Assembly: GCA_018380195.1 (NCBI GenBank)
Contig: JAGZUC010000009.1
Coordinates: 1 to 64,000 of the forward strand
DNA from: Collinsella sp.
GTDB lineage: Bacteria; Actinomycetota; Coriobacteriia; Coriobacteriales; Coriobacteriaceae
Direction: 5' to 3'
DNA: 64,000 nucleotides
Part shown: in pieces, positions 1 through 7,851 of the stretch
How positions within the stretch are numbered: position 1 is the first letter of the stretch
Layout of the letters: every line of letters starts with the position of its first letter
The notes under the pieces: generated by a model
Seen by the model: only the letters and a program-made list of their open reading frames with translations
What the model was told of the DNA's origin: nothing
The model's database searches: none
Made by a program: the position numbers and the translations under genes

Positions 1-119
1 CTCCAATGAGCGGGAATTGTATCAGGGAGGACTGACCAAGCCGCCCATAGAATCAGAAATGGAAGAATAGAGAGGATGAAAGATGATAACACTGCAGTAA
101 TTTTTTTTGAGGCTCTCAT
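1..119 (-). CDS. SdpI-like/DUF1648 membrane protein, N-terminal part
   Basis: Only the first 39 codons lie in the window; the gene runs off the left edge. The ATG at 119-117 is preceded by an AGGAG Shine-Dalgarno about 11 bases upstream. The protein opens with a short basic stretch, then one long hydrophobic segment (about residues 8-29), and then the motif LPDTIPAHW. That motif just after the first membrane helix is typical of DUF1648, the N-terminal domain of SdpI-family proteins, some of which give immunity to a self-made toxic peptide. It is divergent from the RiPP-like cluster at 318. Whether it is an immunity protein here is inference; DUF1648 proteins also occur as lone membrane proteins of unknown role. 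Confidence 0.6.
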   Translation of the reverse strand, partial: MRASKKITAVLSSFILSILPFLILWAAWSVLPDTIPAHW

Positions 120-317
120 CGATTCCGCATCTCCTTGCGCGCCCACATTCCACTCCGCCTTAAATCAAGTATAAATAAAAACTTGAATGCAAGTTTGTTT
201 TGATTAGTATGGAAACTATATCCATTTAGTTCTAATTTGTTCGTAGTATCAAATCGATACCGACACTAGCATGACGTAGTCTTTCAAGACAGCTATTCAA
301 CATTGGAGGTCACCGCT
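120..317. promoter_or_regulatory. Divergent AT-rich promoter region with inverted repeats
   Basis: This stretch separates the DUF1648 gene (leftward) from the RiPP-like cluster (rightward) and should hold both promoters. It contains a 7-bp inverted repeat, AAACTTG-AATG-CAAGTTT at 179-196, flanked by AATCAA (163-168) and TTGATT (200-205). A second short one, GTATC/GATAC, lies at about 246-260. These are candidate operator sites. The SD GGAGGT at 305-310 serves the ATG at 318. I cannot place -35/-10 boxes with confidence. Confidence 0.4.
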
Positions 318-1043
318 ATGGACAATGTGAACCACCTAAACGAACTCTCAATACAGTCCCAGCTTAGCATCCTTGAAAAACTGGTCGCGGACGCGGAACA
401 ATCTACCGACGCAAGACGCGATTTCGAAGCTCAGCCTCGTGCCGTATTCCAGAAATATGGAATTACAGACCTCCAAATCAAAGCGGGAAATCGAAAAGTC
501 TCTCTGTACGAACTGGTGGAGTCAACCGAAAAGGAGGCGCGTGTCCCCGTTGCACGCGCAGTATATCGTCGTATCCAACTTGCATATTATGACGAGGACA
601 ACGAAGCTGAGCCGCAAACGATACCTCTCGTAAACGTTGTACTTAATGCAAACGCAGTAACGAACGCAAACATCATTCTGAACGCAAACGGAATGGCAAA
701 CGCAAACGCGAATGCTCAAAACAACGCCAACCTTAAGTACGACGTCAACACAATGGGCTATGGATCAGCTATTTTTATGAACAAACCTGATGTTGTTGAA
801 CTATCGGAATCGTACAAACAAACTTCTGTTTTCAGGAAATTTGATCAAGAGGGCTTGAGTGCAGCGAGGCAAGCAGCCATGCTTAAAACAGCAATCAAGA
901 ATTCCAGCTCCAATACCATCAACCCCGAAGGGGCTTCCAATGGGGTCGCCCGCGGGTATTATCGCTCCGTCGAATTCGAAGTTACTTACTCCGAGAACGA
1001 AGGCACCTTGGTAATCACCGACGCCCGTTTGCTCGCGGCATGA
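318..1043 (+). CDS. Putative RiPP precursor with hexapeptide Asn-Ala-Asn repeat
   Basis: The protein has 241 aa; the ATG at 318 sits 7 bases after GGAGGT, so an in-frame TTG at 303 is unlikely. Residues 1-50 resemble a nitrile-hydratase-like or similar RiPP leader: a helix with the signature DFEAQPRAVFQKYGI. Residues 106-138 hold a strict six-residue repeat NANxxx (units at 110, 116, 122 and 128, then a degenerate one). Asn falls at 106, 112, 118, 124, 130 and 136, and also at 110, 116, 122 and 128. This is the NX5N spacing known from polytheonamide/aeronamide-type precursors, whose Asn residues are epimerised and N-methylated. Unlike those, about 100 residues follow (145-241, ending in predicted beta strands). 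It is coupled by an ATGA overlap to a radical SAM gene and then a methyltransferase gene. Being a modified-peptide substrate is inference; a plain beta-helical repeat protein is the alternative. Confidence 0.6.
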   Translation: MDNVNHLNELSIQSQLSILEKLVADAEQSTDARRDFEAQPRAVFQKYGITDLQIKAGNRKVSLYELVESTEKEARVPVARAVYRRIQLAYYDEDNEAEPQTIPLVNVVLNANAVTNANIILNANGMANANANAQNNANLKYDVNTMGYGSAIFMNKPDVVELSESYKQTSVFRKFDQEGLSAARQAAMLKTAIKNSSSNTINPEGASNGVARGYYRSVEFEVTYSENEGTLVITDARLLAA

Positions 1044-2119
1044 TTTCCGAAAGCTCGCAGCACGTGCTGTTCCGCAGACCTCGAATGCTGACATTTATAA
1101 CAACATATAAATGTGGCGCTGTGTGTGATCATTGTCTGATGAGCTGCACTCCGAACAACAGTGACAGGCTTACTCTTCCCCAAATGCGGCAATTCATCGA
1201 TAGCTTCGCCGAAGTATGCGTCGGAAGTGGTGTTGTTGTGTTTACGGGCGGAGAATGCACCCTTCTTGGCGATGACCTTCTCGAGGCCATCGCATATGCG
1301 AATTCTTTAGGACTCTTTACTCGAATTGTAACGAATGCGTGGTGGGCAAAAAGCGAAAGAGACGCAGAAACGTTCCTCAACGAATTGAAGTCATGTGGCC
1401 TTGACGAAATCAATATCAGCTGCGACGACTTTCATGCGGAATATATACCCCTCGAGAATGTGCGCAACCTTTGGAACTCAGCAAAAACAATGGGCTTTCA
1501 AACTCTCGGCATTGCGGTCTGCAGAGATAACAACAGTACAATCAGCCCGGCATACCTGTGCAAGTACCTTAATGAAGACATTCCACTCCTGCATCAGTTC
1601 GACGATAATACCCAGCCTCCCAGCGCGCCAGCCCGCTTCATCACGGATTCAGGCATCACGCGAATTGGGCGCGCACGAAATCTCAGTCTCAACCAAAATG
1701 CGCGACCGCAGGCACGTCTCTTAGCGTCACACTGTTCCGACTGCGGCCGAGACTTCGTTATTTCCCCAAACTGCCATCTTGCACCCTGCTGCGGAATAAA
1801 TGCAGAGGGAACTTGGCTTTTCGATCTTGACAAAATCAATCTGACGGATGACATTAATGAACTGCAGCTGCTCCTACTTAATTACATACAATACATAGGA
1901 CCAGGAGGGCTGCTGAAGCACTTGCGCACGAGCGGAGGCCTTTCTTCATTTGGGCGCTCAAGCTACCTCTCTCAATGCGAGATTTGCGAAGACATCGCCC
2001 TCTCGAAAGAGGCACAGACCTGTCTTGCAAAGCTAGCTCCTAAACTGGCAGCCGACTTGATTGTCGAGACTAAATTCGAGACTACCTTTATCGGAAATGG
2101 GTCTGATATACATGATTGA
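1040..2119 (+). CDS. Radical SAM protein with SPASM-like Cys-rich C-terminus, RiPP maturase candidate
   Basis: The protein has 359 aa. The radical SAM cluster motif CxxxCxxC is C25, C29 and C32, with an extra C36. The GGE motif is at about residues 70-72 (FTGGECTLLGDD), in a TIM-barrel-like N-terminal half. The C-terminal half has the Cys set C232, C235, C245, C250, C251 and C313, C316, like the auxiliary-cluster region of SPASM/twitch maturases. Its start overlaps the precursor stop by four bases (ATGA), implying coupled translation and stoichiometric supply. Such enzymes epimerise residues or form C-C, thioether or other crosslinks in peptides. Which chemistry occurs here cannot be read from sequence; epimerisation of the Asn/Ala repeat would fit the substrate. 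It lacks the length and look of PoyD, so the identity of the reaction is open. Confidence 0.8.
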   Translation: MISESSQHVLFRRPRMLTFITTYKCGAVCDHCLMSCTPNNSDRLTLPQMRQFIDSFAEVCVGSGVVVFTGGECTLLGDDLLEAIAYANSLGLFTRIVTNAWWAKSERDAETFLNELKSCGLDEINISCDDFHAEYIPLENVRNLWNSAKTMGFQTLGIAVCRDNNSTISPAYLCKYLNEDIPLLHQFDDNTQPPSAPARFITDSGITRIGRARNLSLNQNARPQARLLASHCSDCGRDFVISPNCHLAPCCGINAEGTWLFDLDKINLTDDINELQLLLLNYIQYIGPGGLLKHLRTSGGLSSFGRSSYLSQCEICEDIALSKEAQTCLAKLAPKLAADLIVETKFETTFIGNGSDIHD

Positions 2120-3254
2120 AGTGCTACCCTCTTTAAATTCGCTCTCGAGTAATCCACTCCGTAGATTGGACACTCTTGGAGTAACAGATTTTTTAGACAC
2201 ACTTGACATATCTATAGATCCTTTTGAATGTGCGCATCGCATCTGGGATCAACTTGACAGGGAGCATCAAGAGATCGTCTCCTTCCTGATGCTAGGTGGA
2301 GAGATTGATCTCGATTCAGAAGTGGCAAAAAGAAGTCTGCTGAAAGGCACTGTTGAAACCATAGCCTCACTCGGGCTGCTAAGCAAGCACAATGGCAATG
2401 CCTCCCTTTCCGGTTTATCTCTAATCCGATATCATGGCATCTGGCTTTTTGCCGATGCGCCATCACCCTCGCCTTTACTATATTTTGGCTCTGATTCAAT
2501 TGGGCTCGCTCGTCGGCTAAGCCCATCCCCCGGAAAGAATGCCTTAGACCTCTGCTCTGGACCAGGCATCCAGGCACTCATACTGGCAAAATCTGGAATG
2601 CACGTCACGGCGATAGATATCAATCCAATCGCCTCAGAAATCTGCCAACTAAACGCACTGGTCAATGGCATTAGCGAAGATTTAACTGTTCTAACCGGAA
2701 GTCTCTACAACGCACTAAACAATATCGAAAGCTCTTGCAGCTATGAACTCATTACGGTGAATCCTCCTTTGCTCCCAATCCCAGAAGACGTACCATACCC
2801 CTTCGTTGGCGATGGCGGCCCAGATGGCCTCAACATCACAAGCAAGGTTATTCGAGGTGCAGGAGATAAACTCACTGATAGCGGATACCTCTCTGCAATT
2901 GGAATGATTGGCCTTGGAACCAACAATCAATCAGCATTTGAACGAATACAGAACGATTTGTTGCAAGCTGGCCTCAATGGCGTCTTGACAATAATCTCGA
3001 GCTTTAACCTCGGACCCCAATCTGGCTGGATCGACGGTATCGCATGCACATCTGTTGCACATGCTCCAGGAAAATATTCCAGCAAAGAGGAGGCTGTAAA
3101 ACAGATATCGCGCGCATACAAAAAAATCCACTACGACCGCGTCTGCACCTATCACTTGAAGGCGTGGAGGGAGAGACAGCCCTTTCAAAATCCCATCCTA
3201 ACGATTCAAGACTGCTCCGCAGATGGCAACCCACTTGGCCCCTGGATCCTCTAA
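2112..3254 (+). CDS. Class I SAM methyltransferase with NPP motif, candidate Asn N-methyltransferase
   Basis: The protein has 380 aa from the ATG at 2112, which overlaps the upstream stop by 8 bases; an ATG at 2097 is an alternative start. Residues 1-120 form an N-terminal domain without a motif I recognise. The Rossmann methyltransferase follows: motif I DLCSGPG (146-152), acidic motif AIDIN (167-171) and motif IV NPPL (217-220), then a GDGGPDGL turn. NPP(Y/F/L) motifs mark enzymes that methylate planar nitrogens, such as release-factor Gln amides (PrmC) or adenine. A substrate rich in Asn side-chain amides encoded two genes upstream makes N-methylation of Asn a direct hypothesis, as for PoyE in polytheonamide synthesis. 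The target is inferred; the methyltransferase fold is clear. The last gene of the coupled trio; a hairpin follows at 3281. Confidence 0.8.
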   Translation: MIEVLPSLNSLSSNPLRRLDTLGVTDFLDTLDISIDPFECAHRIWDQLDREHQEIVSFLMLGGEIDLDSEVAKRSLLKGTVETIASLGLLSKHNGNASLSGLSLIRYHGIWLFADAPSPSPLLYFGSDSIGLARRLSPSPGKNALDLCSGPGIQALILAKSGMHVTAIDINPIASEICQLNALVNGISEDLTVLTGSLYNALNNIESSCSYELITVNPPLLPIPEDVPYPFVGDGGPDGLNITSKVIRGAGDKLTDSGYLSAIGMIGLGTNNQSAFERIQNDLLQAGLNGVLTIISSFNLGPQSGWIDGIACTSVAHAPGKYSSKEEAVKQISRAYKKIHYDRVCTYHLKAWRERQPFQNPILTIQDCSADGNPLGPWIL

Positions 3255-3280
3255 AGCATCCGTCATACGAAAGCAGGTCA

Positions 3281-3318
3281 ATAGGCTGCGCGCCACTCTC
3301 TGATGACGCGCAGCCTAT
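3281..3318 (+). terminator. Hairpin after the RiPP-like operon
   Basis: A perfect 12-bp inverted repeat, ATAGGCTGCGCG (3281-3292) and CGCGCAGCCTAT (3307-3318), with a 14-nt loop, lies 27 bases after the methyltransferase stop. It is followed by CTCATTT rather than a clear T-run, so it is a weak intrinsic terminator or an RNA-stabilising hairpin. Confidence 0.55.
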
Positions 3319-3521
3319 CTCATTTCCCCCGCGCTTTACCGAGCCCGACTCACACCTCATAGTTGGCACCGGTTTTCAAAATGCAAGATTCCGCATACAA
3401 AATCACTTCTTCTGTCTAGGTGGCAGACCTACGATTTTTGTAGTATAAAGTTCCTCTCAATGCCTTCAATCTATTTCGAGATTGAGAAGAACTTGCATCG
3501 GGTTTCATAGAAGCGATATAG
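3319..3521. other. Intergenic stretch, short inverted repeats only
   Basis: No credible gene is seen. Short inverted repeats occur: CTACG-TTTTT-GTAG near 3430, and two mutually exclusive pairings at 3455-3487 (TCTCAAT/ATTGAGA, and CAATCT 3467-3472 with AGATTG 3479-3484). They lie just before the truncated exporter start and could belong to its former leader or promoter region. Confidence 0.35.
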
Positions 3522-3640
3522 ATGATACGTTTTGTCCTATCTATATTCCGACATACATCAGGATGCCTCGTCTTTATCGTCATTTCAATAGTCGGCTTGG
3601 CCCTTTCCCACATTGCCCCCTTTTTGAACGGTAAATTAAT
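3522..3640 (+). pseudogene. Truncated start of an ABC exporter transmembrane domain
   Basis: The ATG at 3522 opens a frame whose first 40 or so residues have one hydrophobic helix followed by the motif APFLNGKLIDF. This matches the usual start of the first transmembrane helix pair in half-size ABC exporters (a Pro-x-x-x-Gly-x-x-Ile-Asp motif after helix 1). After about position 3640 the homology-like pattern stops, base composition jumps to high GC, and the frame reads Pro/Arg-rich nonsense to 3749. I read this as an exporter gene cut by a recombination or insertion event. Its position right after the RiPP-like trio suggests that it once exported the product. Exporter similarity is by eye; no ATP-binding domain survives in this window. 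Confidence 0.5.
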
Positions 3641-3846
3641 TGACTTCCCGCACGTGGACCTCGTGGACAGGCCCCCTTGTGTAGCTGCACCCGAGGCGCC
3701 TCCCCGTCGCCCTCCAGCGCCGGGGTTCCCCTCCATCACGAAGAGGTAATCCCCGTCCGGCCTCGCCGTCTCTGCAACGCCGAGCCTCCCGAGCGACTCG
3801 AGGAGGGCGGGCTCGTCCCAGGAGATTTGACAATACTATAGAGACA
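3641..3846. other. GC-rich unassigned fragment, possible gene remnant
   Basis: The GC content rises abruptly at about 3645. A minus-strand frame from about 3836 to 3690 reads a plausible protein-like stretch (contains SWDEPALLESLGRLGVAE, then DGDYLFVMEGNPGA) with no start, terminated upstream by a stop. It may be the tail of a broken gene brought in with the event that truncated the exporter. I do not recognise the family. Confidence 0.3.
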
Positions 3847-3863
3847 CGTCCCAAATTAGCTAC
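3847..3863 (-). repeat. 33-nt REP element, partial copy (A)
   Basis: The 17-nt CGTCCCAAATTAGCTAC equals the right half of the 33-nt repeat found at 11801, 11858, 11948, 12880, 38599 and 38689. The left half is degenerate. It lies 7 bases beyond the 3' end of ppsR. Confidence 0.7.
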
Positions 3864-3870
3864 TCAGTAG

Positions 3871-4746
3871 TTACTGCTGCTGGGCGCGGCGGGCGGCTCG
3901 GCGGGCTCTTGCTTCTTGGATCTCCTCGAGGTGAGCGATGATCTCGGAGGCGCTCTCCTCGATTGCCTTGCCGTCGGTGCGCACCACAAAGCAACCCAGG
4001 CGCTTCATGAGAGCACGGGCCTCCTCGAGCTCGCTACGCACGCTCTCGGGCTCGGCATAGGAGCCGGCAACGGCACGGGCATAGTCGTCGCCCAGGCGGC
4101 TATCGCGAATCTCAGAAATCACATCGACGGTCGAAATCAGACCGAACAGACGCATCGGATCGACCTCGTAAATCGACTTGGGCGGCTCCATACCGTGCGC
4201 CAACGGAACGTTGGCGACCTTGTAGCCCTGATAGGCCAAATACATCGAAAGCGGCGTCTTAGACGTTCGCGACACGCCCAGCAGCACGATATCGGCACCC
4301 GACAGATCGTCGCAACCGCGCCCGTCATCGTGCTCAACAAAGTACTCCATGGCCTCGATGCGATGGAAGTACCGATCGTCCGTCTTATGGATCACACCCG
4401 CCACTCCTTTTGGCGGCACACCAATAAGCGATGACAGCACCGCAAGCGTCGGGCCGATCAGGCCGACCGAGCGAATATGCAGCATGCCCAAATAGTCGAG
4501 CACGCGAGCGCGCAGGGCAGGATCCACGATGGTGTGGAACACGGCGATATCGCGATGATCCGCATCGACGCGCGGGCCCACAAACGACTTGACCTGCTCC
4601 ACCGAGGTCACCTTGGGCAGGCGCAAAACGCGAAAAGCCCCTTCATCAAATTGCCCGGACGCCGCAAGCACCACCTCACAAGCGGTATCACCGAGCGAGT
4701 CGGAGATAACGATAACGGTGGGACGAGCGGTGACCGGGCAATCCAT
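3871..4746 (-). CDS. ppsR: Pyruvate, phosphate dikinase regulatory protein (PPDK/PEPS kinase-phosphorylase)
   Basis: The protein has 291 aa, the usual length of the DUF299 family. These cytosolic proteins switch pyruvate phosphate dikinase or PEP synthase off and on by ADP-dependent Thr phosphorylation and phosphate-dependent dephosphorylation. The nucleotide-binding P-loop GVSRTSKT is at residues 157-164, and the N-terminal strand VIVISDSLGDTA is typical. The start ATG at 4746 follows AAAGGAG. It is last in glyQ-glyS-ppsR; the C-terminal tail is Arg/Ala/Gln-rich and probably disordered. The glyS-ppsR neighbourhood is common in Gram-positives. Whether the target is PPDK or PEP synthase cannot be told here. 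Confidence 0.93.
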   Translation of the reverse strand: MDCPVTARPTVIVISDSLGDTACEVVLAASGQFDEGAFRVLRLPKVTSVEQVKSFVGPRVDADHRDIAVFHTIVDPALRARVLDYLGMLHIRSVGLIGPTLAVLSSLIGVPPKGVAGVIHKTDDRYFHRIEAMEYFVEHDDGRGCDDLSGADIVLLGVSRTSKTPLSMYLAYQGYKVANVPLAHGMEPPKSIYEVDPMRLFGLISTVDVISEIRDSRLGDDYARAVAGSYAEPESVRSELEEARALMKRLGCFVVRTDGKAIEESASEIIAHLEEIQEARARRAARRAQQQ

Positions 4747-4780
4747 GCGGGGCTCCTTTTGCGCTTATGCGCAGGCTAGC

Positions 4781-6877
4781 TTACTTTTTGCGGGCAAGCT
4801 CACCGATGTTGGCGATGCCGGAGAAAACGGCCTCGAAGCGGTTGAGCAGCTTAAGGCGATTATCGCGGAGCTGCTCGTCCTTGTCCATGACCATAACCTC
4901 GTCGAAGAAGCGGTCGATGGGGGCACGCAGAGCTGCAAGGGCGGCAAATGCGGCCGGGTAATCCTCGGCAGCAAGGGCGGCATCAACAGCGGTCTGAGCA
5001 GCCTCGGAGGCGTCGGCGAGCGCGAGCTCGACCTCGCCCATCAGGCTGCGGTCGTACTCCGCACCCAGCTCGGGCTTGGAGATGTGCGCGGCGCGGGCAT
5101 AGGCGGTAGCCAGGTTGTCGAACGTCTCAGCGTCGTTCTTGCGAGCCTCGTCGAGGGCGGCGCAGCGGGCGAAGAAGACGGACGGGGCGATGATGTGCAC
5201 CGCGGAGACAGCGGCAACGGTATCGGCCGGGATCTTTTCGTCGCGGGCCATGCTCACCAGGCGGCCATGGAAGAATTCGCGAACCTGCTGGGCGACCTCG
5301 GCGGCGTCGAACTCAATGCCCTGCTCGCTATAGAGCTCGAGAGCGAAGTCGATGAGCGACGTGGGGTCAATCGGCAGACGATCGCGCAGGATGTTGATGA
5401 TGCCGATAGCGGCACGACGCAGCGCGTAGGGGTCGGAGGAGCCGGTCGGGGGCTCGCCAATGGCAAAGATACCGGCGATGGTATCGAGCTTGTCGGCGCA
5501 GGCCACGATGCAGCCAGCGGTGCCCTCGGGCAACTCGTCACCGGCAAAGCGAGGACGATAATGATCGCGAATGGCGTGGGCGACCTCGTCGTTCTCCCCC
5601 ATCGCGCAGGCGTAGTAACCGCCCATCACGCCCTGCTGGCTCGTGAACTCGACGACGGCGTTGGACACCAGGTCGGCCTTGCACAGATGTGCGGCACGGC
5701 CGGCGTCGGCTGCCAGGTGAGCACCCAGGTGTGCCTCACGGGCAATAGCGAGCGCGAGTTGCTCAATACGCTCGGACTTGGCGAGCACGCTGCCGAGCTT
5801 CTCCTGGAAAGCGACCTTGGCCAGGCGCTCACGGAACTCGTCGAGGGAGATCTTCAGATCCTCCTCGTAGAAGAACTTGGCGTCGTCCAGACGGGCGCGC
5901 ACGACGCGCTCGTTGCCGTCGATCACGCGCTCGGCATTCTCGGGCTTGCTGTTGGAAACGACCACGAACTCACGCGTGAGCTTGCCCTCGCCGTCATAGA
6001 TCGGGAAGTAGCGCTGGTTGGTGAGCATGGACTCGCAGATGATCTCGTGCGGGACCTTGAGAAACTCCTCATCGAAGGTACCGACGAGCACCGTCGGCCA
6101 CTCGCAGAGGTTAATGACCTCCTCAAAGACCTTCTTGGGCGTATCGACATGGCAGCCGGGACGGGCAGCCTCGACCTCGGCGATACCGGCGAGGATGGCC
6201 TCACGACGACGCTCGGCAGAAAGCACACCGGCGTCCTCGAGCACCTGCTCGTAGACGGCGGGGCTGGCAACCACATGGTCGCCAGGGCCAAGCACGCGAT
6301 GACCACGCGTGGTGTTGCCACTCGTCACGTCGGCAAACGACACGGGCACAACGTCCTCGCCCAGAAGGCAGCAGATCCAGCGGACCGGACGAACAAAGGT
6401 CGCATGCTCGTGACCCCAGCGCTGAGAGCGGTAGTTGGGCCACTGCAGGCCAGCGATAGTCTTCTCGCACAGGGCCGTCAGGATCGGGGTGGCCGGGGCG
6501 GAAGGGATGTTCTTCTCGGCAAAGACGTACTCACGGCCGTCGGTGTCCTCGCGACGGACCAGATCCTCGGCAGCCACACCGCACTTGCGGGCGAAGCCCT
6601 GGGCGGCCTTGGTGGCGTTACCGTCGGCATCGAAGGCGATGTTGGCCGCGGGGCCGCGCTTGACCTCGTGAACCTCGTCGGTCGCGGTGGCGACGTCGGC
6701 AACGAGCGCAGCCAGACGTCGCGGGCTCGAGATCACGCGGACCTCGCCATGGGCCAGACCGGCCTCGTCGAGGCCCTTGGCGATCATGGTGCCAAGCTGC
6801 TTGACGGCATTGTTCAGCGGTGCGGAGGGCATTTCCTCCGTACCGATCTCAAACAGGAAATCCTTAGCGTCTGCCAT
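4781..6877 (-). CDS. glyS: Glycyl-tRNA synthetase beta subunit
   Basis: The protein has 698 aa, full length for the bacterial alpha2beta2-type enzyme. The beta subunit carries tRNA-binding and HD-like regions and works with GlyQ to charge tRNA-Gly. The N-terminus (FLFEIGTEEMPSAPLNNA) and the tract RYFPIYDGEGKL are family hallmarks; the DALR-like anticodon-binding end is at the C-terminus. It starts 3 bases after the glyQ stop, so the two are cotranscribed in fixed ratio. The whole opposite strand is also open, a codon-bias artefact. Confidence 0.97.
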   Translation of the reverse strand: MADAKDFLFEIGTEEMPSAPLNNAVKQLGTMIAKGLDEAGLAHGEVRVISSPRRLAALVADVATATDEVHEVKRGPAANIAFDADGNATKAAQGFARKCGVAAEDLVRREDTDGREYVFAEKNIPSAPATPILTALCEKTIAGLQWPNYRSQRWGHEHATFVRPVRWICCLLGEDVVPVSFADVTSGNTTRGHRVLGPGDHVVASPAVYEQVLEDAGVLSAERRREAILAGIAEVEAARPGCHVDTPKKVFEEVINLCEWPTVLVGTFDEEFLKVPHEIICESMLTNQRYFPIYDGEGKLTREFVVVSNSKPENAERVIDGNERVVRARLDDAKFFYEEDLKISLDEFRERLAKVAFQEKLGSVLAKSERIEQLALAIAREAHLGAHLAADAGRAAHLCKADLVSNAVVEFTSQQGVMGGYYACAMGENDEVAHAIRDHYRPRFAGDELPEGTAGCIVACADKLDTIAGIFAIGEPPTGSSDPYALRRAAIGIINILRDRLPIDPTSLIDFALELYSEQGIEFDAAEVAQQVREFFHGRLVSMARDEKIPADTVAAVSAVHIIAPSVFFARCAALDEARKNDAETFDNLATAYARAAHISKPELGAEYDRSLMGEVELALADASEAAQTAVDAALAAEDYPAAFAALAALRAPIDRFFDEVMVMDKDEQLRDNRLKLLNRFEAVFSGIANIGELARKK

Positions 6878-6880
6878 GGC

Positions 6881-7792
6881 TTACGCCACCTCGCCTTCCT
6901 GATCGGCATTCTCGTTGATTCCGGCGACCTCGGCCATATAGGCCTCGCAGCACGCCTTGGCGACGGCGCGGACGCGCAGGATGTAGTTAGCGCGCTCGAC
7001 TGCGGACAGCGCACCGCGGGCATCAAGCAGGTTGAAGGCATGGCTGCACTTCATGACGCAGTCATACGCCGGCAGCGGCAGCTTGCGCTCCAGGCAGGCG
7101 TGGCACTCGGCCTCGTAGTCGTCAAACTTCTGACGCATCATCTCGACGTTGGCGACCTCAAAGTTGTAAGCGCTGAACTCGCGCTCGTTCTCCAGGAACA
7201 CGTCGCCGTAGGTCATGGGCGTTCCGTCGGGCAGATAGCTCCACACCAGGTCGTAGACGGAGTTGACGCCCTGGGCGTACATGGCAATACGCTCCAGGCC
7301 ATAGGTGATCTCGACGGGCACGGGGTCGACCTCGATGCCGCCCACCTGCTGGAAGTACGTAAACTGCGTGACCTCCATGCCGTTGAGCCAGACCTCCCAG
7401 CCAAGGCCCCAGGCGCCGAGCGTCGGGCTCTCCCAGTCGTCCTCGACAAAGCGGACGTCATGGTCGTTGGGGTCCAGGCCAATGGCGGCCAGCGAACCCA
7501 GGTAGAGCTCCTGGGCGTTGACCGGCGAGGGCTTGATGAGCACCTGGAACTGATAGTAGTGCTGCATGCGGTTGGGGTTCTCGCCGTAGCGGCCGTCGGC
7601 GGGACGGCGGCAGGGCTGTGCATAGCAGGTGCGCCACTCGGCGGGACCGAGCGAGCGCAGCGTGGTCGCGGTATGGAAGGTACCGGCACCGACCTCGGAG
7701 TCATAGGGCTGCATGATGACGCAGCCCTGCTCGCCCCAGTACTGCTGGAGGCGCAGGATGATGTCTTGGAAGGAAAGCGATGAAGCGTTCAT
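6881..7792 (-). CDS. glyQ: Glycyl-tRNA synthetase alpha subunit
   Basis: The protein has 303 aa, full length. The alpha subunit holds the class II catalytic core that forms glycyl-adenylate. Typical blocks are seen: FQDIILRLQQYWGEQGC near residue 8, EVGAGTFHTATTLRSLGP, the motif-2-like region QPCRRPADGRYGENPNR, and GWEVWLNGMEVTQFTYFQQ. It is first gene of glyQ-glyS-ppsR. No T-box leader is visible in the 59 bases between it and lepB, so its promoter is probably within that gap or transcription continues from lepB. Confidence 0.97.
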   Translation of the reverse strand: MNASSLSFQDIILRLQQYWGEQGCVIMQPYDSEVGAGTFHTATTLRSLGPAEWRTCYAQPCRRPADGRYGENPNRMQHYYQFQVLIKPSPVNAQELYLGSLAAIGLDPNDHDVRFVEDDWESPTLGAWGLGWEVWLNGMEVTQFTYFQQVGGIEVDPVPVEITYGLERIAMYAQGVNSVYDLVWSYLPDGTPMTYGDVFLENEREFSAYNFEVANVEMMRQKFDDYEAECHACLERKLPLPAYDCVMKCSHAFNLLDARGALSAVERANYILRVRAVAKACCEAYMAEVAGINENADQEGEVA

Positions 7793-7851
7793 GCCTCTAA
7801 TATCCCCTCGTCGAAACGATTACACGGTTAGGTACTGTACTATAGCGGTTT

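Noticed and set aside
645..731. Asn-Ala repeat as mere low-complexity or a sequencing artefact
   Set aside because: The six-residue register is exact over several units, codons vary (AAC/AAT, GCA/GCG/GCT), and the frame stays open on both sides with good coupling downstream.
3522..3749. Complete small membrane protein gene of 75 codons
   Set aside because: The second half is Pro/Arg-rich noise beginning where base composition changes; a truncated exporter explains the first half better.
4589..7783. Plus-strand open frame of 1064 codons
   Set aside because: It is antisense to glyS and glyQ, both clear genes; its composition (Leu/Gly/Val/Asp-rich, repetitive) is that of a codon-bias shadow in a GC-rich genome.
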